A stretch of DNA of 64,000 nucleotides. It comes from Hyalangium versicolor (GTDB lineage Bacteria; Myxococcota; Myxococcia; Myxococcales; Myxococcaceae). Numbering within the stretch: the stretch's first letter is position 1; each line of letters begins with the position of its first letter. The DNA is taken from contig NZ_JAHXBF010000010.1 of NCBI RefSeq assembly GCF_020103695.1, forward strand, positions 186,001-250,000, given 5' to 3'. This document shows positions 26,461-35,047 of this stretch, in pieces. Below the pieces are notes generated by a model, which was not told where the DNA came from, ran no database searches, and saw nothing but the letters and a program-made list of their open reading frames with translations. The position numbers were made by a program, and so were the translations under genes.

Positions 26461-27363
26461 ATGCTCGCGCTCGGACTCACCGCCCTGCTGTTTGCCCTGC
26501 CCTCCGGCCCCTCTGGGTCGGTGGCCTCCGCGCCGCCTTCGGGGGACGAGTGCATGGGCGAAGAGGAGTTGACGGGTGAGCGCTTCCCCATCTGCTTCGA
26601 TCCCGGCAATGCGCTGCTGCTCGGCACGGGGCTGCAGGTGAGGGAAGGGGTGGCGCTGCCCACGCTGCAGGCCGGCATCCTGCTTCGCACCGAGCGCACC
26701 AGCCGGAGCAAGGGGATGCTGTGGTTCAACACCCACCGCATCCTCGTCACCGAGGCCACGCCGGGGACCTCGCGGCGTGCGATCACCACCACCTTATATG
26801 AGGGCACGTTCCGGCGGCACCTGGAGGAGGGCTTCATCCTGATTCCCACCTCTCGACCGCTGCGGATTCCCTTCCCGTTCGACGTGACGGTCGCGATGCG
26901 GGCGGGTCACCTGGAGCGGCGAGTCTGGGAGGGGCCAGGGTTCACGGTGGAGACGGGGCGGGTGTCACTGCTGCTGGATCCACTCCGCTCAGCGAGCGGG
27001 CGGCTGTGGCTGGGCTTCGGGCCCGTGGCGAGCCACTCTCTGCGGCGCCTTCCGGACGGGGAGCTGGAACAGGAACTCTCTCCTTTCACCACCGGGCTGC
27101 TCGAGACCGGATACGAGACGGAGGATGGCTGGTGGACGCTGCGCGCGTCGGGGCTGGCCGGGTGGATCAACAGCCTTGAGGGTGACCGGCGCTTCCGAGT
27201 GCGTGCGGATGCGAGCGTCGAGCGAATCCTGTTCGCGGTGAACAACCAGCCGCTGTGGCTCCAGGTGTACGGGACGTATGCCTACAAGGACATGGGGCTC
27301 GCGAAGCAGACCGAGTGGACGGCGGGCGCGCGGCTCATGGTGCGAACGTTCAGCGCCCTCTGA
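26461..27363 (+). CDS. Exported protein of unknown function (paralogue B)
   Basis: 300-residue protein with an uncharged signal-like N-terminus (LALGLTALLFALPSGPSGSVAS) and two Cys soon after it (ECMGEE, PICFDP). The remainder is beta-rich, with amphipathic strands ending in an aromatic residue region, consistent with an outer-membrane or periplasmic sheet protein. It shares the near C-terminal ILFAVNNQPLWLQV motif with the upstream gene. ATG at 26461; the upstream sequence GAGGACCTGACGGC gives a weak ribosome site. No function can be assigned. It converges with the minus-strand beta-barrel gene 11 bases downstream. Confidence 0.55.
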   Translation: MLALGLTALLFALPSGPSGSVASAPPSGDECMGEEELTGERFPICFDPGNALLLGTGLQVREGVALPTLQAGILLRTERTSRSKGMLWFNTHRILVTEATPGTSRRAITTTLYEGTFRRHLEEGFILIPTSRPLRIPFPFDVTVAMRAGHLERRVWEGPGFTVETGRVSLLLDPLRSASGRLWLGFGPVASHSLRRLPDGELEQELSPFTTGLLETGYETEDGWWTLRASGLAGWINSLEGDRRFRVRADASVERILFAVNNQPLWLQVYGTYAYKDMGLAKQTEWTAGARLMVRTFSAL

Positions 27364-27374
27364 GGTTCGGGCCG

Positions 27375-28967
27375 CTAAAGCGTCAGCCGGAGCGAGCCGA
27401 GGATCTGATCGTTCCGGCCGAAGTAGCCGAGGGGGCTGTAGGGCTTGCCGGCATAAACCTCCGCCGCGAGCCCCACGCTCACGTGGTCCGTGAAGCGCCA
27501 GCCGGCTCGTGGGGCGAGGACGAAGGAGCGCTGGACTGCCTCGAAGGCTCCGCGAAAGCCGAGCTCCCAGCGCTGGTTTCGTGGCGCATAGCGTGCTTCC
27601 GCCACCAGCATGTGAAGGAAGGCCGTGCGGGCCTGCCCACGCGCCGTGCCTGGCTCCAGCAGCACGAGCAGCTCTCCCGCCTCCACGCGAGGCACCGCCA
27701 GCCCCAGGTAGGTGACGGAGTAGATGAAATCGGAGTCCTCTGCCTGCGACGCCCCGAGCACCCACGTCACCGCCGGCTTGCGCAGGGGGTGCAGCCGCTC
27801 GTCGAAGAACGTCTGCGCCGGGCTGAAACCCACGTCCATATCGAGCTGCGTGGTTCTCAGCAGCGTGGTCGCCTCCAGCCCGAAGACGTGCTGCCGCTCG
27901 TAGCGGCCCGTCACGAGCGTCTCTCCTGCCTGAAGCCGCTGCTGGAGCGAGAGCAGGAGCGCCGCGTCGGGAGTCTCGCCTCGGTCCTGGGCTCGCAGCA
28001 CGGCTTCCAGCTCTGGATCCAACTGCACCGCAGGCAGCTTCTCATTCGCCCACACCCACGAACCGCCCACGCGAATGCCTCGGATCTCGGACGTGACTCG
28101 CAGCCCCACGTCTCCGAGCCATGGGAATGCTTTCGGACGCTCGGTCTCCAACAGCCGAGGCTGGAGCGCGTCCTCGATAGAGGGATCCACCGAGAACGGG
28201 AGACGGATTCCCAGCCCCGGCTGGAAGAGCGCCTCGTCCTGGCCGAAGACGTCATAGCGGTGAGGCGTGAAGAAAGGCACCCACACGGCGGTGAGCGAGA
28301 GCGGTCCTGCTCCGCCCAGTGCCCGTGCCGCGAAGACGGGCAGCTTCGCGTCCTCTGGCTCGGTGAGCACGAAGCTCTGGCGCAAATCCCTCGGGTTGAG
28401 GACATCCGTGGGAGCGAAGGCCGCATTCGCCCCGAAGGACAGCGTCTGCTGCCCCACCCGCAGGTCCACGTGCGGGGTGTAGAGGTCGAGGAATGCCTCG
28501 CCCAGCGTGGGCTCGAAGATGGCCTTGGCCCGCTCCAGGCCGCGCTCGGCACCTGCGCGCCACAGCGCTCGCCCCTCGACGAGCAGCCGCAAGGAAGGCG
28601 AGAACTTCACATCCGTGGCGAGCGACGCCTGTCCTCGTCCGTCCACCACGTGCTCGGAGAGCCCGTCACTCCTCTGGGCCTCGAAGCCGGTATCCACGCC
28701 CGCTTGGAGACGCAGGCTGCCGCTCACCTGCACAGAAGGAGCTGCCACGGGCGCGGAGAAGGATTCTTCTAGGGCGGAAGGTGTCGGTTCGAAGGACTCG
28801 AGATCCGAGCTGGTGGCTCCACGCTTCGCGGCGTCAGGCTGGGGCACGAACTCCTCGATGCCCGAACCGCCATCTGGAACCTCTGGCGCCGTGCTCCCAC
28901 CATCCTCGCCTGAGGCCAGTGCGGTGGCCGCCAAGAGCGCGAGCCCGAGAGCGAACGCGCGACTCAC
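27375..28967 (-). CDS. Predicted outer-membrane beta-barrel protein (DUF1302-like)
   Basis: Signal peptide MSRAFALGLALLAATALASG, an Asp/Ser/Pro-rich linker to about residue 80, then a beta-barrel-like region of alternating strands ending in LGSLRLTL with a C-terminal Leu. The segment AFAPTDVLNPRDLRQSFV near residue 190 matches the conserved strand of DUF1302-type barrels, which are often encoded with LolA-like partners and RND lipid exporters. GTG start at 28967 overlaps the stop of the LolA-like gene (GTGA), so both are co-translated. No RND gene is adjacent. Probably a lipid or hydrophobic-compound export porin; this role is inferred. Confidence 0.7.
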   Translation of the reverse strand: MSRAFALGLALLAATALASGEDGGSTAPEVPDGGSGIEEFVPQPDAAKRGATSSDLESFEPTPSALEESFSAPVAAPSVQVSGSLRLQAGVDTGFEAQRSDGLSEHVVDGRGQASLATDVKFSPSLRLLVEGRALWRAGAERGLERAKAIFEPTLGEAFLDLYTPHVDLRVGQQTLSFGANAAFAPTDVLNPRDLRQSFVLTEPEDAKLPVFAARALGGAGPLSLTAVWVPFFTPHRYDVFGQDEALFQPGLGIRLPFSVDPSIEDALQPRLLETERPKAFPWLGDVGLRVTSEIRGIRVGGSWVWANEKLPAVQLDPELEAVLRAQDRGETPDAALLLSLQQRLQAGETLVTGRYERQHVFGLEATTLLRTTQLDMDVGFSPAQTFFDERLHPLRKPAVTWVLGASQAEDSDFIYSVTYLGLAVPRVEAGELLVLLEPGTARGQARTAFLHMLVAEARYAPRNQRWELGFRGAFEAVQRSFVLAPRAGWRFTDHVSVGLAAEVYAGKPYSPLGYFGRNDQILGSLRLTL

Positions 28968-29749
28968 CCGCGTTCCAGCGCACGCTCGGTGAAGGCCTCG
29001 TCACCGAGCTGCGCCTCCTCGAGTTGGAGCACCTCGATCGTCGTCACCGAGCCCGTCTGAAGGTTCTCCATGGACGAGCGCGCGGCGACGACGCGGTCCT
29101 TGAAGCGCTTGAGCTGAGCGACCCGGTACACCTTGAAGGGCTTGCCCTCCTTATCGGTGTACTCGGCCTGGGTGGGCACATAGGTCTCCTGATCCACATA
29201 GAACTTCACCTCTCCATAGGGAGAGTCAGGACCGGCCTTGCCGACCAGCACCCAGGCGAGACGATCCATCACCTTCGACTCGCCCACCTTCTTCATCGTG
29301 TCGTCGCTCTCTCCACCGGTACCGCCGAGGTCCGCATAGGAGAAGTCCGTGTCCATGAAGGACTGGCCTCGCTGCGTGTTCGCCACCTTCCGCACGCGCT
29401 TGAGCTTCGGCAGATAGAGCGAGATCTCCGAAGCTTCGCCCTTGGCCCCCTCCACGGTGAGGACGGTCACACCGGCCACGCTGGCAGGCTGTTGAAAGCG
29501 CACGAGCGAGTGGGTCCGCTCGCCGATCTTCTTGGCGGAGCTGGTGACGACCTGCTCCTTGCGCTTGCCGTCCTTGCTCACGGTGGTGAGCTTGAGCTGG
29601 GCACTCAGACCCAACAGGTTGAGGGCGCCGCGCTCGCGGCTCTTCCGGGCGATGTCCGCTGCGGACTCATCAGCGCGCGCCGGAAGGAACGCCAGCAGCG
29701 CCACGAGCAGCGCGGCAGCACGGGACAGGGAGAGATGGGTCTTCCGCAT
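28964..29749 (-). CDS. Outer-membrane lipoprotein-sorting-like (LolA-fold) protein
   Basis: Periplasmic protein with signal peptide MRKTHLSLSRAAALLVALLAFLPARA and a LolA/LppX-like fold of the group annotated outer membrane lipoprotein-sorting protein. Typical segments are RFQQPASVAGVTVLTVEG, EISLYLPKLKRVRKVANTQRGQSFMDTDF (the family's conserved MGTDFSY-like region) and FYVDQETYVPTQAEYTDKEGKPFK. 261 residues is normal. In this group the concave sheet carries a hydrophobic ligand between membranes. It is the first gene of a pair with the downstream beta-barrel, suggesting periplasmic delivery to that barrel. Confidence 0.82.
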   Translation of the reverse strand: MRKTHLSLSRAAALLVALLAFLPARADESAADIARKSRERGALNLLGLSAQLKLTTVSKDGKRKEQVVTSSAKKIGERTHSLVRFQQPASVAGVTVLTVEGAKGEASEISLYLPKLKRVRKVANTQRGQSFMDTDFSYADLGGTGGESDDTMKKVGESKVMDRLAWVLVGKAGPDSPYGEVKFYVDQETYVPTQAEYTDKEGKPFKVYRVAQLKRFKDRVVAARSSMENLQTGSVTTIEVLQLEEAQLGDEAFTERALERG

Positions 29750-29790
29750 ACGTGGACTCTAAGTGCTTTCCGTCCTTCTGGAATTGCCTG

Positions 29791-31389
29791 CTACCGGCCT
29801 CCCGCTTTCAACGTGGCGCGGAGCGCGGCCTCCGCTGCGCGCAGCCTCGGGTCGCGCGGATCCACACGCCTCGCCTCCTCCAGCCGCAGCAGCGCTCGCG
29901 CCGTATCCCCCCGCGCCAGCTCACAGCGCACCCCTGCCTCCAGTGCCACCGTCTCCGAAGGCCCGTACACCAATGCCTCCTCCGCCGCACGGCACCCCTC
30001 CTCCACTCGCCCCGACTCGAAGAGCGCCCGCGCCAATTCCACCCGAGTACCCACCTGAGAGGGTGCCAACCGCACAGCCTCCCGCAGAGGCTCCACGGCC
30101 TCCTCCGGCCGCCCCCACCTCCGCAGGGACGCGCCCAGCTCCGCCAGCGGCTCGCTCGCCCCAGGCACCAGCAACGAACGCGCTCTCGCCTCGCGCAACA
30201 TCGCCGGCTCCTCCAGCCGCAGCTCCGCCACCATCCGATCCACCACGCGCGAATACCGCGGGAAAGCCTCCGGCCACGTGAACACGAGTTGGTACACGAA
30301 CTCACCGTGCGGCACGAACAGCGCCCTCAGGTGCGTCACGCCTCCCGGCCCTCTCAGCTCGGCCTGGACCCGCTGAGCCTTCCCACCACTCACCCAGGCC
30401 GGCTCAGGCCCACGCACCTTCTCCGGCCGCCCCTCGGGCAGCCCCGCCTCGGCCGAGAGCGCCGTCTCGACAAAGCGCAGCGCCTGCAACTCCCCGTCTC
30501 CCGGCTCCCCCGCCTGAATGGCCTCCGCTGCAAAGCTCGCGCGCCCCAGCCCCGGCAGTCCGTTGGAGAACGCCAACCGCCCCAGCCGATCCGCCCCCTG
30601 CCGCCAGCCGCCCGGCATCGCCACCGACACCCCGAACACATCGTCCCGCTCCACGCGCCACAGCGACCGCCCGAACACCCCCAGCGCCGCCAGCACCACC
30701 GCCGCCACCACCACACTGCCCGCGCGAATCCACCCCATGCTCGGAGGCTCTCCCGCCCTCAGCCTCTCCGGCACCAGGAACAGCCCCACCAACAATCCCG
30801 CGACAAAGCCTCCCAGGTGCCCCGCGTTGTCCACGCCCACCGAAGTCCACCCCATCCACAGGAAGACGAGCACCGTCGGCAGCACGCCCTCCCCCGCCAT
30901 CCGCCGCCCCGCCGGAGACAGCGCCGCGCGATACCTCCGCCCCAGGACGATCAACGCCCCCACGCACCCATACGCCATGCCCGAGGCCCCGACGCTCACC
31001 TCCTCGGCCCACAACAGCGAGCACGTCATCGTCGACAGCCCCGCGGCCACCAGCAGCGCCCCGTACTCCACCCGCCGCCACGTCCCCTCCAGCACCGAGC
31101 CTGCCGCCAGTAGCACCAGCAGGTTCAGCCCCAGGTGCAGCGCATCCCGATGGAGGAGATTCGCCGTCAGCAGCCGCCACGGCTCGCCCGCCTCCGTGAT
31201 CAACGGGCCCACCTTCGCGCCGAAACGCACCATCGCATCCACGTCCAGCGGCCCGGCGCGCGCCGTCCCCACGTAGATGCCGGACGCCACCAGCGCCAGC
31301 CCCAGCGTCACCCACGGCACCCGTCCCAGCCGCCCGCGCCCCAGGGACTCTGATCGGGGTTCACCCGGGCTTGACAGGGGAAGACTCAC
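29791..31389 (-). CDS. Rhomboid intramembrane serine protease with TPR tail
   Basis: Residues 25-210 form a rhomboid domain: LLTANLLHRDALHLGLNLL (helix 2 region), catalytic Ser in VGASGMAYG (GxSG) and catalytic His in DNAGHLGGFVAGLLVG, so the dyad is intact. A further helix near 235 (VVVAAVVLAALGVFGRSLW) is followed by a periplasmic or cytoplasmic domain of about 150 residues and then TPR-like helices to the end (LAELGASLRRWGRPEEAVEPL, VELARALFESGRVEEG). 532 residues. GTG start at 31389 with AGGAG eleven bases upstream. Substrates are unknown; the TPRs may bring them in. Confidence 0.87.
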   Translation of the reverse strand: MSLPLSSPGEPRSESLGRGRLGRVPWVTLGLALVASGIYVGTARAGPLDVDAMVRFGAKVGPLITEAGEPWRLLTANLLHRDALHLGLNLLVLLAAGSVLEGTWRRVEYGALLVAAGLSTMTCSLLWAEEVSVGASGMAYGCVGALIVLGRRYRAALSPAGRRMAGEGVLPTVLVFLWMGWTSVGVDNAGHLGGFVAGLLVGLFLVPERLRAGEPPSMGWIRAGSVVVAAVVLAALGVFGRSLWRVERDDVFGVSVAMPGGWRQGADRLGRLAFSNGLPGLGRASFAAEAIQAGEPGDGELQALRFVETALSAEAGLPEGRPEKVRGPEPAWVSGGKAQRVQAELRGPGGVTHLRALFVPHGEFVYQLVFTWPEAFPRYSRVVDRMVAELRLEEPAMLREARARSLLVPGASEPLAELGASLRRWGRPEEAVEPLREAVRLAPSQVGTRVELARALFESGRVEEGCRAAEEALVYGPSETVALEAGVRCELARGDTARALLRLEEARRVDPRDPRLRAAEAALRATLKAGGR

Positions 31390-31514
31390 GTGGGTTGGTT
31401 CTCCTACTTCCCCCTCAGGGGGGCGGGCGAATCGTCCAACTGCCCGATGGACAACACCACTGAATGTCCCCCAACCTGCCCGAATTCCTCTGTATTCTTC
31501 AGGGGATGCTTACC

Positions 31515-31544
31515 TTGTAACGCTTCTGCCCCTTCTGCTATAGC
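31515..31544 (+). promoter_or_regulatory. Candidate sigma-70-type promoter for the FHA gene
   Basis: TTGTAA (31515-31520) and TATAGC (31539-31544) are separated by 18 bases in the AT-richer part of the 173-base gap between the divergent rhomboid and FHA genes. The expected transcript start near 31551 leaves a leader of about 12 bases before the GTG at 31563, so translation would start with little or no Shine-Dalgarno sequence. Confidence 0.45.
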
Positions 31545-31562
31545 TGTAAGCGGATCCGACCC

Positions 31563-33281
31563 GTGCTGAAGCTCATCATCGAAGACGACGAGGGGCGCAA
31601 GACCGTTGTTCCCTTCGTGCGCGAAGAGATCACGATCGGCCGTCAGGAAGGCAACACCATCCGCCTGACGGAACGAAACGTGTCCCGCCGCCACGCGCGC
31701 CTCATGCGCCTGAACGGGCATGTCGTGGTGGAGGATCTGGGCAGTTCCAATGGGACTCGCATCAACGGCGAGCGGATCAGCGGCCAGTCGCAGGTCAAGG
31801 ACGGCGATCTGATCCAGATCGGTGACTACGATCTGGCGCTGCAGAGCGACGCGGCCATGGCCGCCGGAGCTCCCCCGAAGGCTCGCCCCGCTCCCGTACC
31901 CGAGGAGCCGAGCGACGCGGACCACCACTCCGAGCCAGAGACGGAGACGGAATCGCCCGTCGAGGAGGATTCCACCCCGTCCGCCGAGCGCCGTCACTCC
32001 ACCGCCATCATCAAGATGGACCACGTGGAGGGCAACCGCAACCGCAAGGTCCGCGAGCTCGAGGCCGAGGAGGCTCCCCGGCTCGTGGTGGTGAGCGCGG
32101 AATTCAAGGGCCAGGAGTACGCCTGCATCCGCACGGAGATGAAGATCGGTCGCACGGACGACAACGACATCGTCATCGACCACCGCTCCCTGTCTCGCAC
32201 GCACGCCAAGGTCGTCCGCGAAGACAACGGCGAGTGGCGCATCCTCGACATGCAGTCGGCCAACGGGCTCACCGTCAACGGGGATACCTACGCCCAGGCC
32301 CCGCTCAACAACGGGGACGTCATCGAGTTGGGCCACGTGAAGATGCGCTTCGTGGCCGCGGGCGAAGCGACGGGCTCGGTGGGAGCCGCGGGCCGCTCGA
32401 AGCTGCCACTGGTGCTGGCCCTGTTGGTGCTGGTGGTGGCCGGTGGGACTGCCGCCGCCTGGGCCCTCAAGGTGGGCCCGTTCAAGGACGACGCGCCGCA
32501 GAGGCCTCCCGAGATCACCCAGCAGCCGCCTCCTCCACCGCCGCCCGACCCGGGACAACAGCCCCAGCCCCCAGAGCCCTCTCCGGGCACCGACACGCCT
32601 CCGCCAGAGACCGCCGTGGCGGCGGACACACCCCAGGTGCACCTCAAGGCGGCCGACGGAGCCCTCCAGATCTGCGACCTCGAGACGGTCGCCGCCGAGC
32701 TCAAGAAGGTGAGCGGCCCCCCGTCCGCCGAGGGCAAGGCGCTCGGAGAGAAGCTCCAGGCCGAGCAGAAGGCCATGGACGCCATCGGCGAGGCCCAGAA
32801 GCTCCTGACGGACAAGAAGTACGACGAGGCGCTGAAGAAGGCGGCTCCCGCCCAGAACTCGGCCTGCTCTCGCGAGGCCTACACCCAGCTTCAGAACGAC
32901 GTCCAGGCGGCCAAGGCACCTCCCAAGGTCGAGACGGCGAAAACGCCGCCGCCACCGCCTCCGACGAACAAGCCGCCGCCCGCGCAGCCCGCCGCCGACG
33001 CACAGGAGCAGGCCCAGGCCACTTATGATGATGCAGCCAGGGCTCTGCGCGCCAAGCAGTACGACTCGGCACTCACGCTGGCCTCCAAGTGCGTGTCCCT
33101 CGTCCCTGACAAGGCCGAGTGCCATATGCTGTTGGGTGCCGCATACGCAGGCCTGTCCCAGTGGGACAAGGCGGCCACCCATTACAGGAAGTTCCTGGAT
33201 CTGGCGCCGGACCACAAGATGGCGCCCAAAGTCCGTCAGACAGTAGATGCCTACGAGCAGTCCAAGAAATCGTCCAACTAA
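31563..33281 (+). CDS. Double FHA-domain membrane protein with TPR-like tail
   Basis: Two phosphothreonine-binding FHA domains: FHA1 at about 1-95 (IGRQEGNTIRL, SRRHARL, SSNGTRING) and FHA2 at about 173-262 (IGRTDDNDIVI, SRTHAKV, SANGLTVNG), both with the conserved GR, SxxH and NG residues. One transmembrane helix lies at about 280-300 (LPLVLALLVLVVAGGTAAAW), then Pro-rich linkers and helical TPR-like repeats at about 470-570. Cytoplasmic FHA domains would read Ser/Thr-kinase phosphorylation, abundant in myxobacteria, and pass it to a periplasmic tail. GTG start at 31563. It is followed after 83 bases by a response regulator on the same strand. Confidence 0.88.
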   Translation: MLKLIIEDDEGRKTVVPFVREEITIGRQEGNTIRLTERNVSRRHARLMRLNGHVVVEDLGSSNGTRINGERISGQSQVKDGDLIQIGDYDLALQSDAAMAAGAPPKARPAPVPEEPSDADHHSEPETETESPVEEDSTPSAERRHSTAIIKMDHVEGNRNRKVRELEAEEAPRLVVVSAEFKGQEYACIRTEMKIGRTDDNDIVIDHRSLSRTHAKVVREDNGEWRILDMQSANGLTVNGDTYAQAPLNNGDVIELGHVKMRFVAAGEATGSVGAAGRSKLPLVLALLVLVVAGGTAAAWALKVGPFKDDAPQRPPEITQQPPPPPPPDPGQQPQPPEPSPGTDTPPPETAVAADTPQVHLKAADGALQICDLETVAAELKKVSGPPSAEGKALGEKLQAEQKAMDAIGEAQKLLTDKKYDEALKKAAPAQNSACSREAYTQLQNDVQAAKAPPKVETAKTPPPPPPTNKPPPAQPAADAQEQAQATYDDAARALRAKQYDSALTLASKCVSLVPDKAECHMLLGAAYAGLSQWDKAATHYRKFLDLAPDHKMAPKVRQTVDAYEQSKKSSN

Positions 33282-33364
33282 CCCCAGTCATCGCGAGCCT
33301 CCAGCACTACCCAGAGACGCGCGATTCCACCCCAGAGGTTCTCAACCGCAGGCGAGGAGAGGCT

Positions 33365-33958
33365 GTGCAGATTCGCATCCTGGTGGTCGATGACGAGCAG
33401 GACAACTGCGACTACCTGAAGCTGGTGCTGACCCGCGAGGGCTACGAGGTCGTCACCACCACGGATCCCACCCAGACGGTGGAGATCCTGCGGGGGTCCG
33501 ACTTCCATCTCGTCATCCTCGACATGATGATGCCGCAGATGTCCGGTACCGAGGTGCTGGACCAGATCCGGAAGTACGACACGGATATCGCGGTCATCGT
33601 CGCCACGGCGTACCCCACGGTGGACACGGCGGTTGCCTCGCTCAAGGCGCAGGCGTCCGACTACGTGAAGAAGCCGATGGAGCCGGAGCAGTTCATCACC
33701 GCGGTCCGCAACGCCCTGCAGAAGAAGGGCTTGTCCCAGGACCCGGAGGCGGACCTGCACCGCGCCATCGGCCGTGTCATCCGTGACGCGCGCAAGACGC
33801 AGGAGCTCACGCTCAAGCAGCTGGCGCGGCGCACCGGTCTGTCCGTGTCGCTGCTGTCCCAGATCGAGCGCGCCGAGTCCTCGGCGTCCATCTCGTCGCT
33901 CTACAAGATCGCCTCCGCGCTGCAGCTGCGCATGGGCGAGCTGTTCGGCGATACCTGA
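33365..33958 (+). CDS. Response regulator with XRE-type HTH output domain
   Basis: Residues 1-122 are a receiver domain: Asp9-Asp10 pocket in LVVDDEQDN, phosphoacceptor Asp in VILDMMMP (near 53), Thr in IVATAYP and Lys in YVKKPM. Residues 130-197 are a Cro/C1-type helix-turn-helix (LKQLARRTGLSVSLLSQIERAESSASISSLYKIASAL). Receivers joined to an XRE domain are uncommon compared with OmpR, NarL or NtrC outputs. GTG at 33365 with GAGGAGA just upstream is chosen because it begins directly before the first receiver strand. No partner kinase is adjacent; the FHA gene upstream may share its transcript. Confidence 0.88.
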   Translation: MQIRILVVDDEQDNCDYLKLVLTREGYEVVTTTDPTQTVEILRGSDFHLVILDMMMPQMSGTEVLDQIRKYDTDIAVIVATAYPTVDTAVASLKAQASDYVKKPMEPEQFITAVRNALQKKGLSQDPEADLHRAIGRVIRDARKTQELTLKQLARRTGLSVSLLSQIERAESSASISSLYKIASALQLRMGELFGDT

Positions 33959-33976
33959 GCCGGTACCCGGCCCGGG

Positions 33977-34753
33977 TCAGCGGCCCTGGAAGCGGGGCGG
34001 GCGTTTCTCCAGGAACGCCGCCCTGCCCTCTCGAGCGTCCTCGCTGCCAAAGGCCGCGGCCCTCAAGGCGCGCGCGTGGGCACGCTCCTGCTCGGAGAGC
34101 GCTGGCCGTCCCACCAACCCGAACACCTCCTTCATCCCCGCCACGGCCAGCGGCGCGTGCGAGGCCAGCGTCCGGCACAGCTCCAGGGCGCGCGCCTCGG
34201 CATCCTGCGCGGCAGGGCACTCATCCAACAGGCCCCAGGAGAGCGCCGTCGCCCCGTCCAGCTTGCGCGCGGTGAGGAACAGGCTCCGCGCCCGGGCCAG
34301 TCCCACCAGCCTCGCGGCCCGTGACATGCCATCCACGGAGTAGACGAGGCCCAGCCTCGCCGCCGGCATGCAGAACACCGTCTCGGGGGTCCCCACGCGG
34401 AAGTCGCAGGAGCACGCCAGGTCGAAGCCCGCGCCGAACGCGGCTCCCTGCACCAGCGCCACGCTGGGCACCGGGTGGCGCTCCAGCCGCGAGAGGAACG
34501 CCATCAGCGGATCGTCCGGCAACCGCCCATCCGCCGCGGGCGGCCCCAGGTTCGTCAAGTCGTAGCCGGAGCAGAAGGTGCCGCCCGCGCCGCGCACCAG
34601 GAAGACCCGTACGGGGACATCGGGTGGCGGAGAGAGCGCTGCGTCCAACTGCGCCAGGAGCCGGTCATCCAGCGCGTTCTTCCGCGCCGGGTTGACGAGC
34701 GTGAGCACGCGGATGCCGCCCTCGCGATCCTCCACCTCCACCGTGGGATCCAT
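33977..34753 (-). CDS. Enoyl-CoA hydratase/isomerase family protein
   Basis: Crotonase-fold enzyme acting on an acyl-CoA. The oxyanion-hole segments are GAGGTFCSGYDL (near residue 55) and VQGAAFGAGFDLACSCDFRVG (near 100), followed by ARLGLVYSVDGMSRAARLVG. At the first catalytic position of hydratases the usual Glu is replaced (Val-Tyr-Ser-Val-Asp stretch), so it may be an isomerase or another crotonase rather than a hydratase. 258 residues. ATG at 34753. It is the last gene of a minus-strand group after the biotin-carrier and biotin-carboxylase genes, 16 bases from the former, suggesting a branched-chain or fatty acyl-CoA pathway. Confidence 0.82.
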   Translation of the reverse strand: MDPTVEVEDREGGIRVLTLVNPARKNALDDRLLAQLDAALSPPPDVPVRVFLVRGAGGTFCSGYDLTNLGPPAADGRLPDDPLMAFLSRLERHPVPSVALVQGAAFGAGFDLACSCDFRVGTPETVFCMPAARLGLVYSVDGMSRAARLVGLARARSLFLTARKLDGATALSWGLLDECPAAQDAEARALELCRTLASHAPLAVAGMKEVFGLVGRPALSEQERAHARALRAAAFGSEDAREGRAAFLEKRPPRFQGR

Positions 34754-34768
34754 GAGGGGAGCTCGCGC

Positions 34769-34984
34769 CTAACTGAGCACCACGAGGACATCGCCCTCGG
34801 TGACCGCCTGGCCCTCCTTGCAGAGGACCTCCTGCACCACGCCCGCCTCCTCCGCCTCCACGGGCATCTCCATCTTCATGGACTCGAGGATGGCGACGGT
34901 GGTCCCCACTTCGACCTTATCGCCGACCTTCACCTCGATCTTCCACACAGTGCCAGTGATGTGCGCCTTCACGACTTTCGCCAT
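34769..34984 (-). CDS. Biotinyl carrier protein (minimal, 71 residues)
   Basis: Stand-alone biotinyl domain of a biotin-dependent acyl-CoA carboxylase. The biotin-attachment Lys is in LESMKMEMPVEA (near residue 37), the only difference from the usual EAMKM being Ser for Ala. The domain has no Pro-rich N-terminal arm, unlike AccB of fatty-acid synthesis, which suggests an acetyl/propionyl/methylcrotonyl-type carboxylase. ATG at 34984 has GAGGAGG upstream. It lies 63 bases after the biotin carboxylase gene and is the carrier for it. The carboxyltransferase subunit is not in the window. Confidence 0.88.
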   Translation of the reverse strand: MAKVVKAHITGTVWKIEVKVGDKVEVGTTVAILESMKMEMPVEAEEAGVVQEVLCKEGQAVTEGDVLVVLS

Positions 34985-35047
34985 ACGGTGTTGCCTCCTC
35001 GCGCTGAAGCATCGAAGTGTTGAGAGGTGCCACTGCCGCCGCGCGGC

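Noticed and set aside
24930..26849. 639-codon minus-strand frame opposite the two exported-protein genes
   Set aside because: No signal or domain, and its composition is that of a shadow; the plus-strand genes have ribosome sites and signal peptides.
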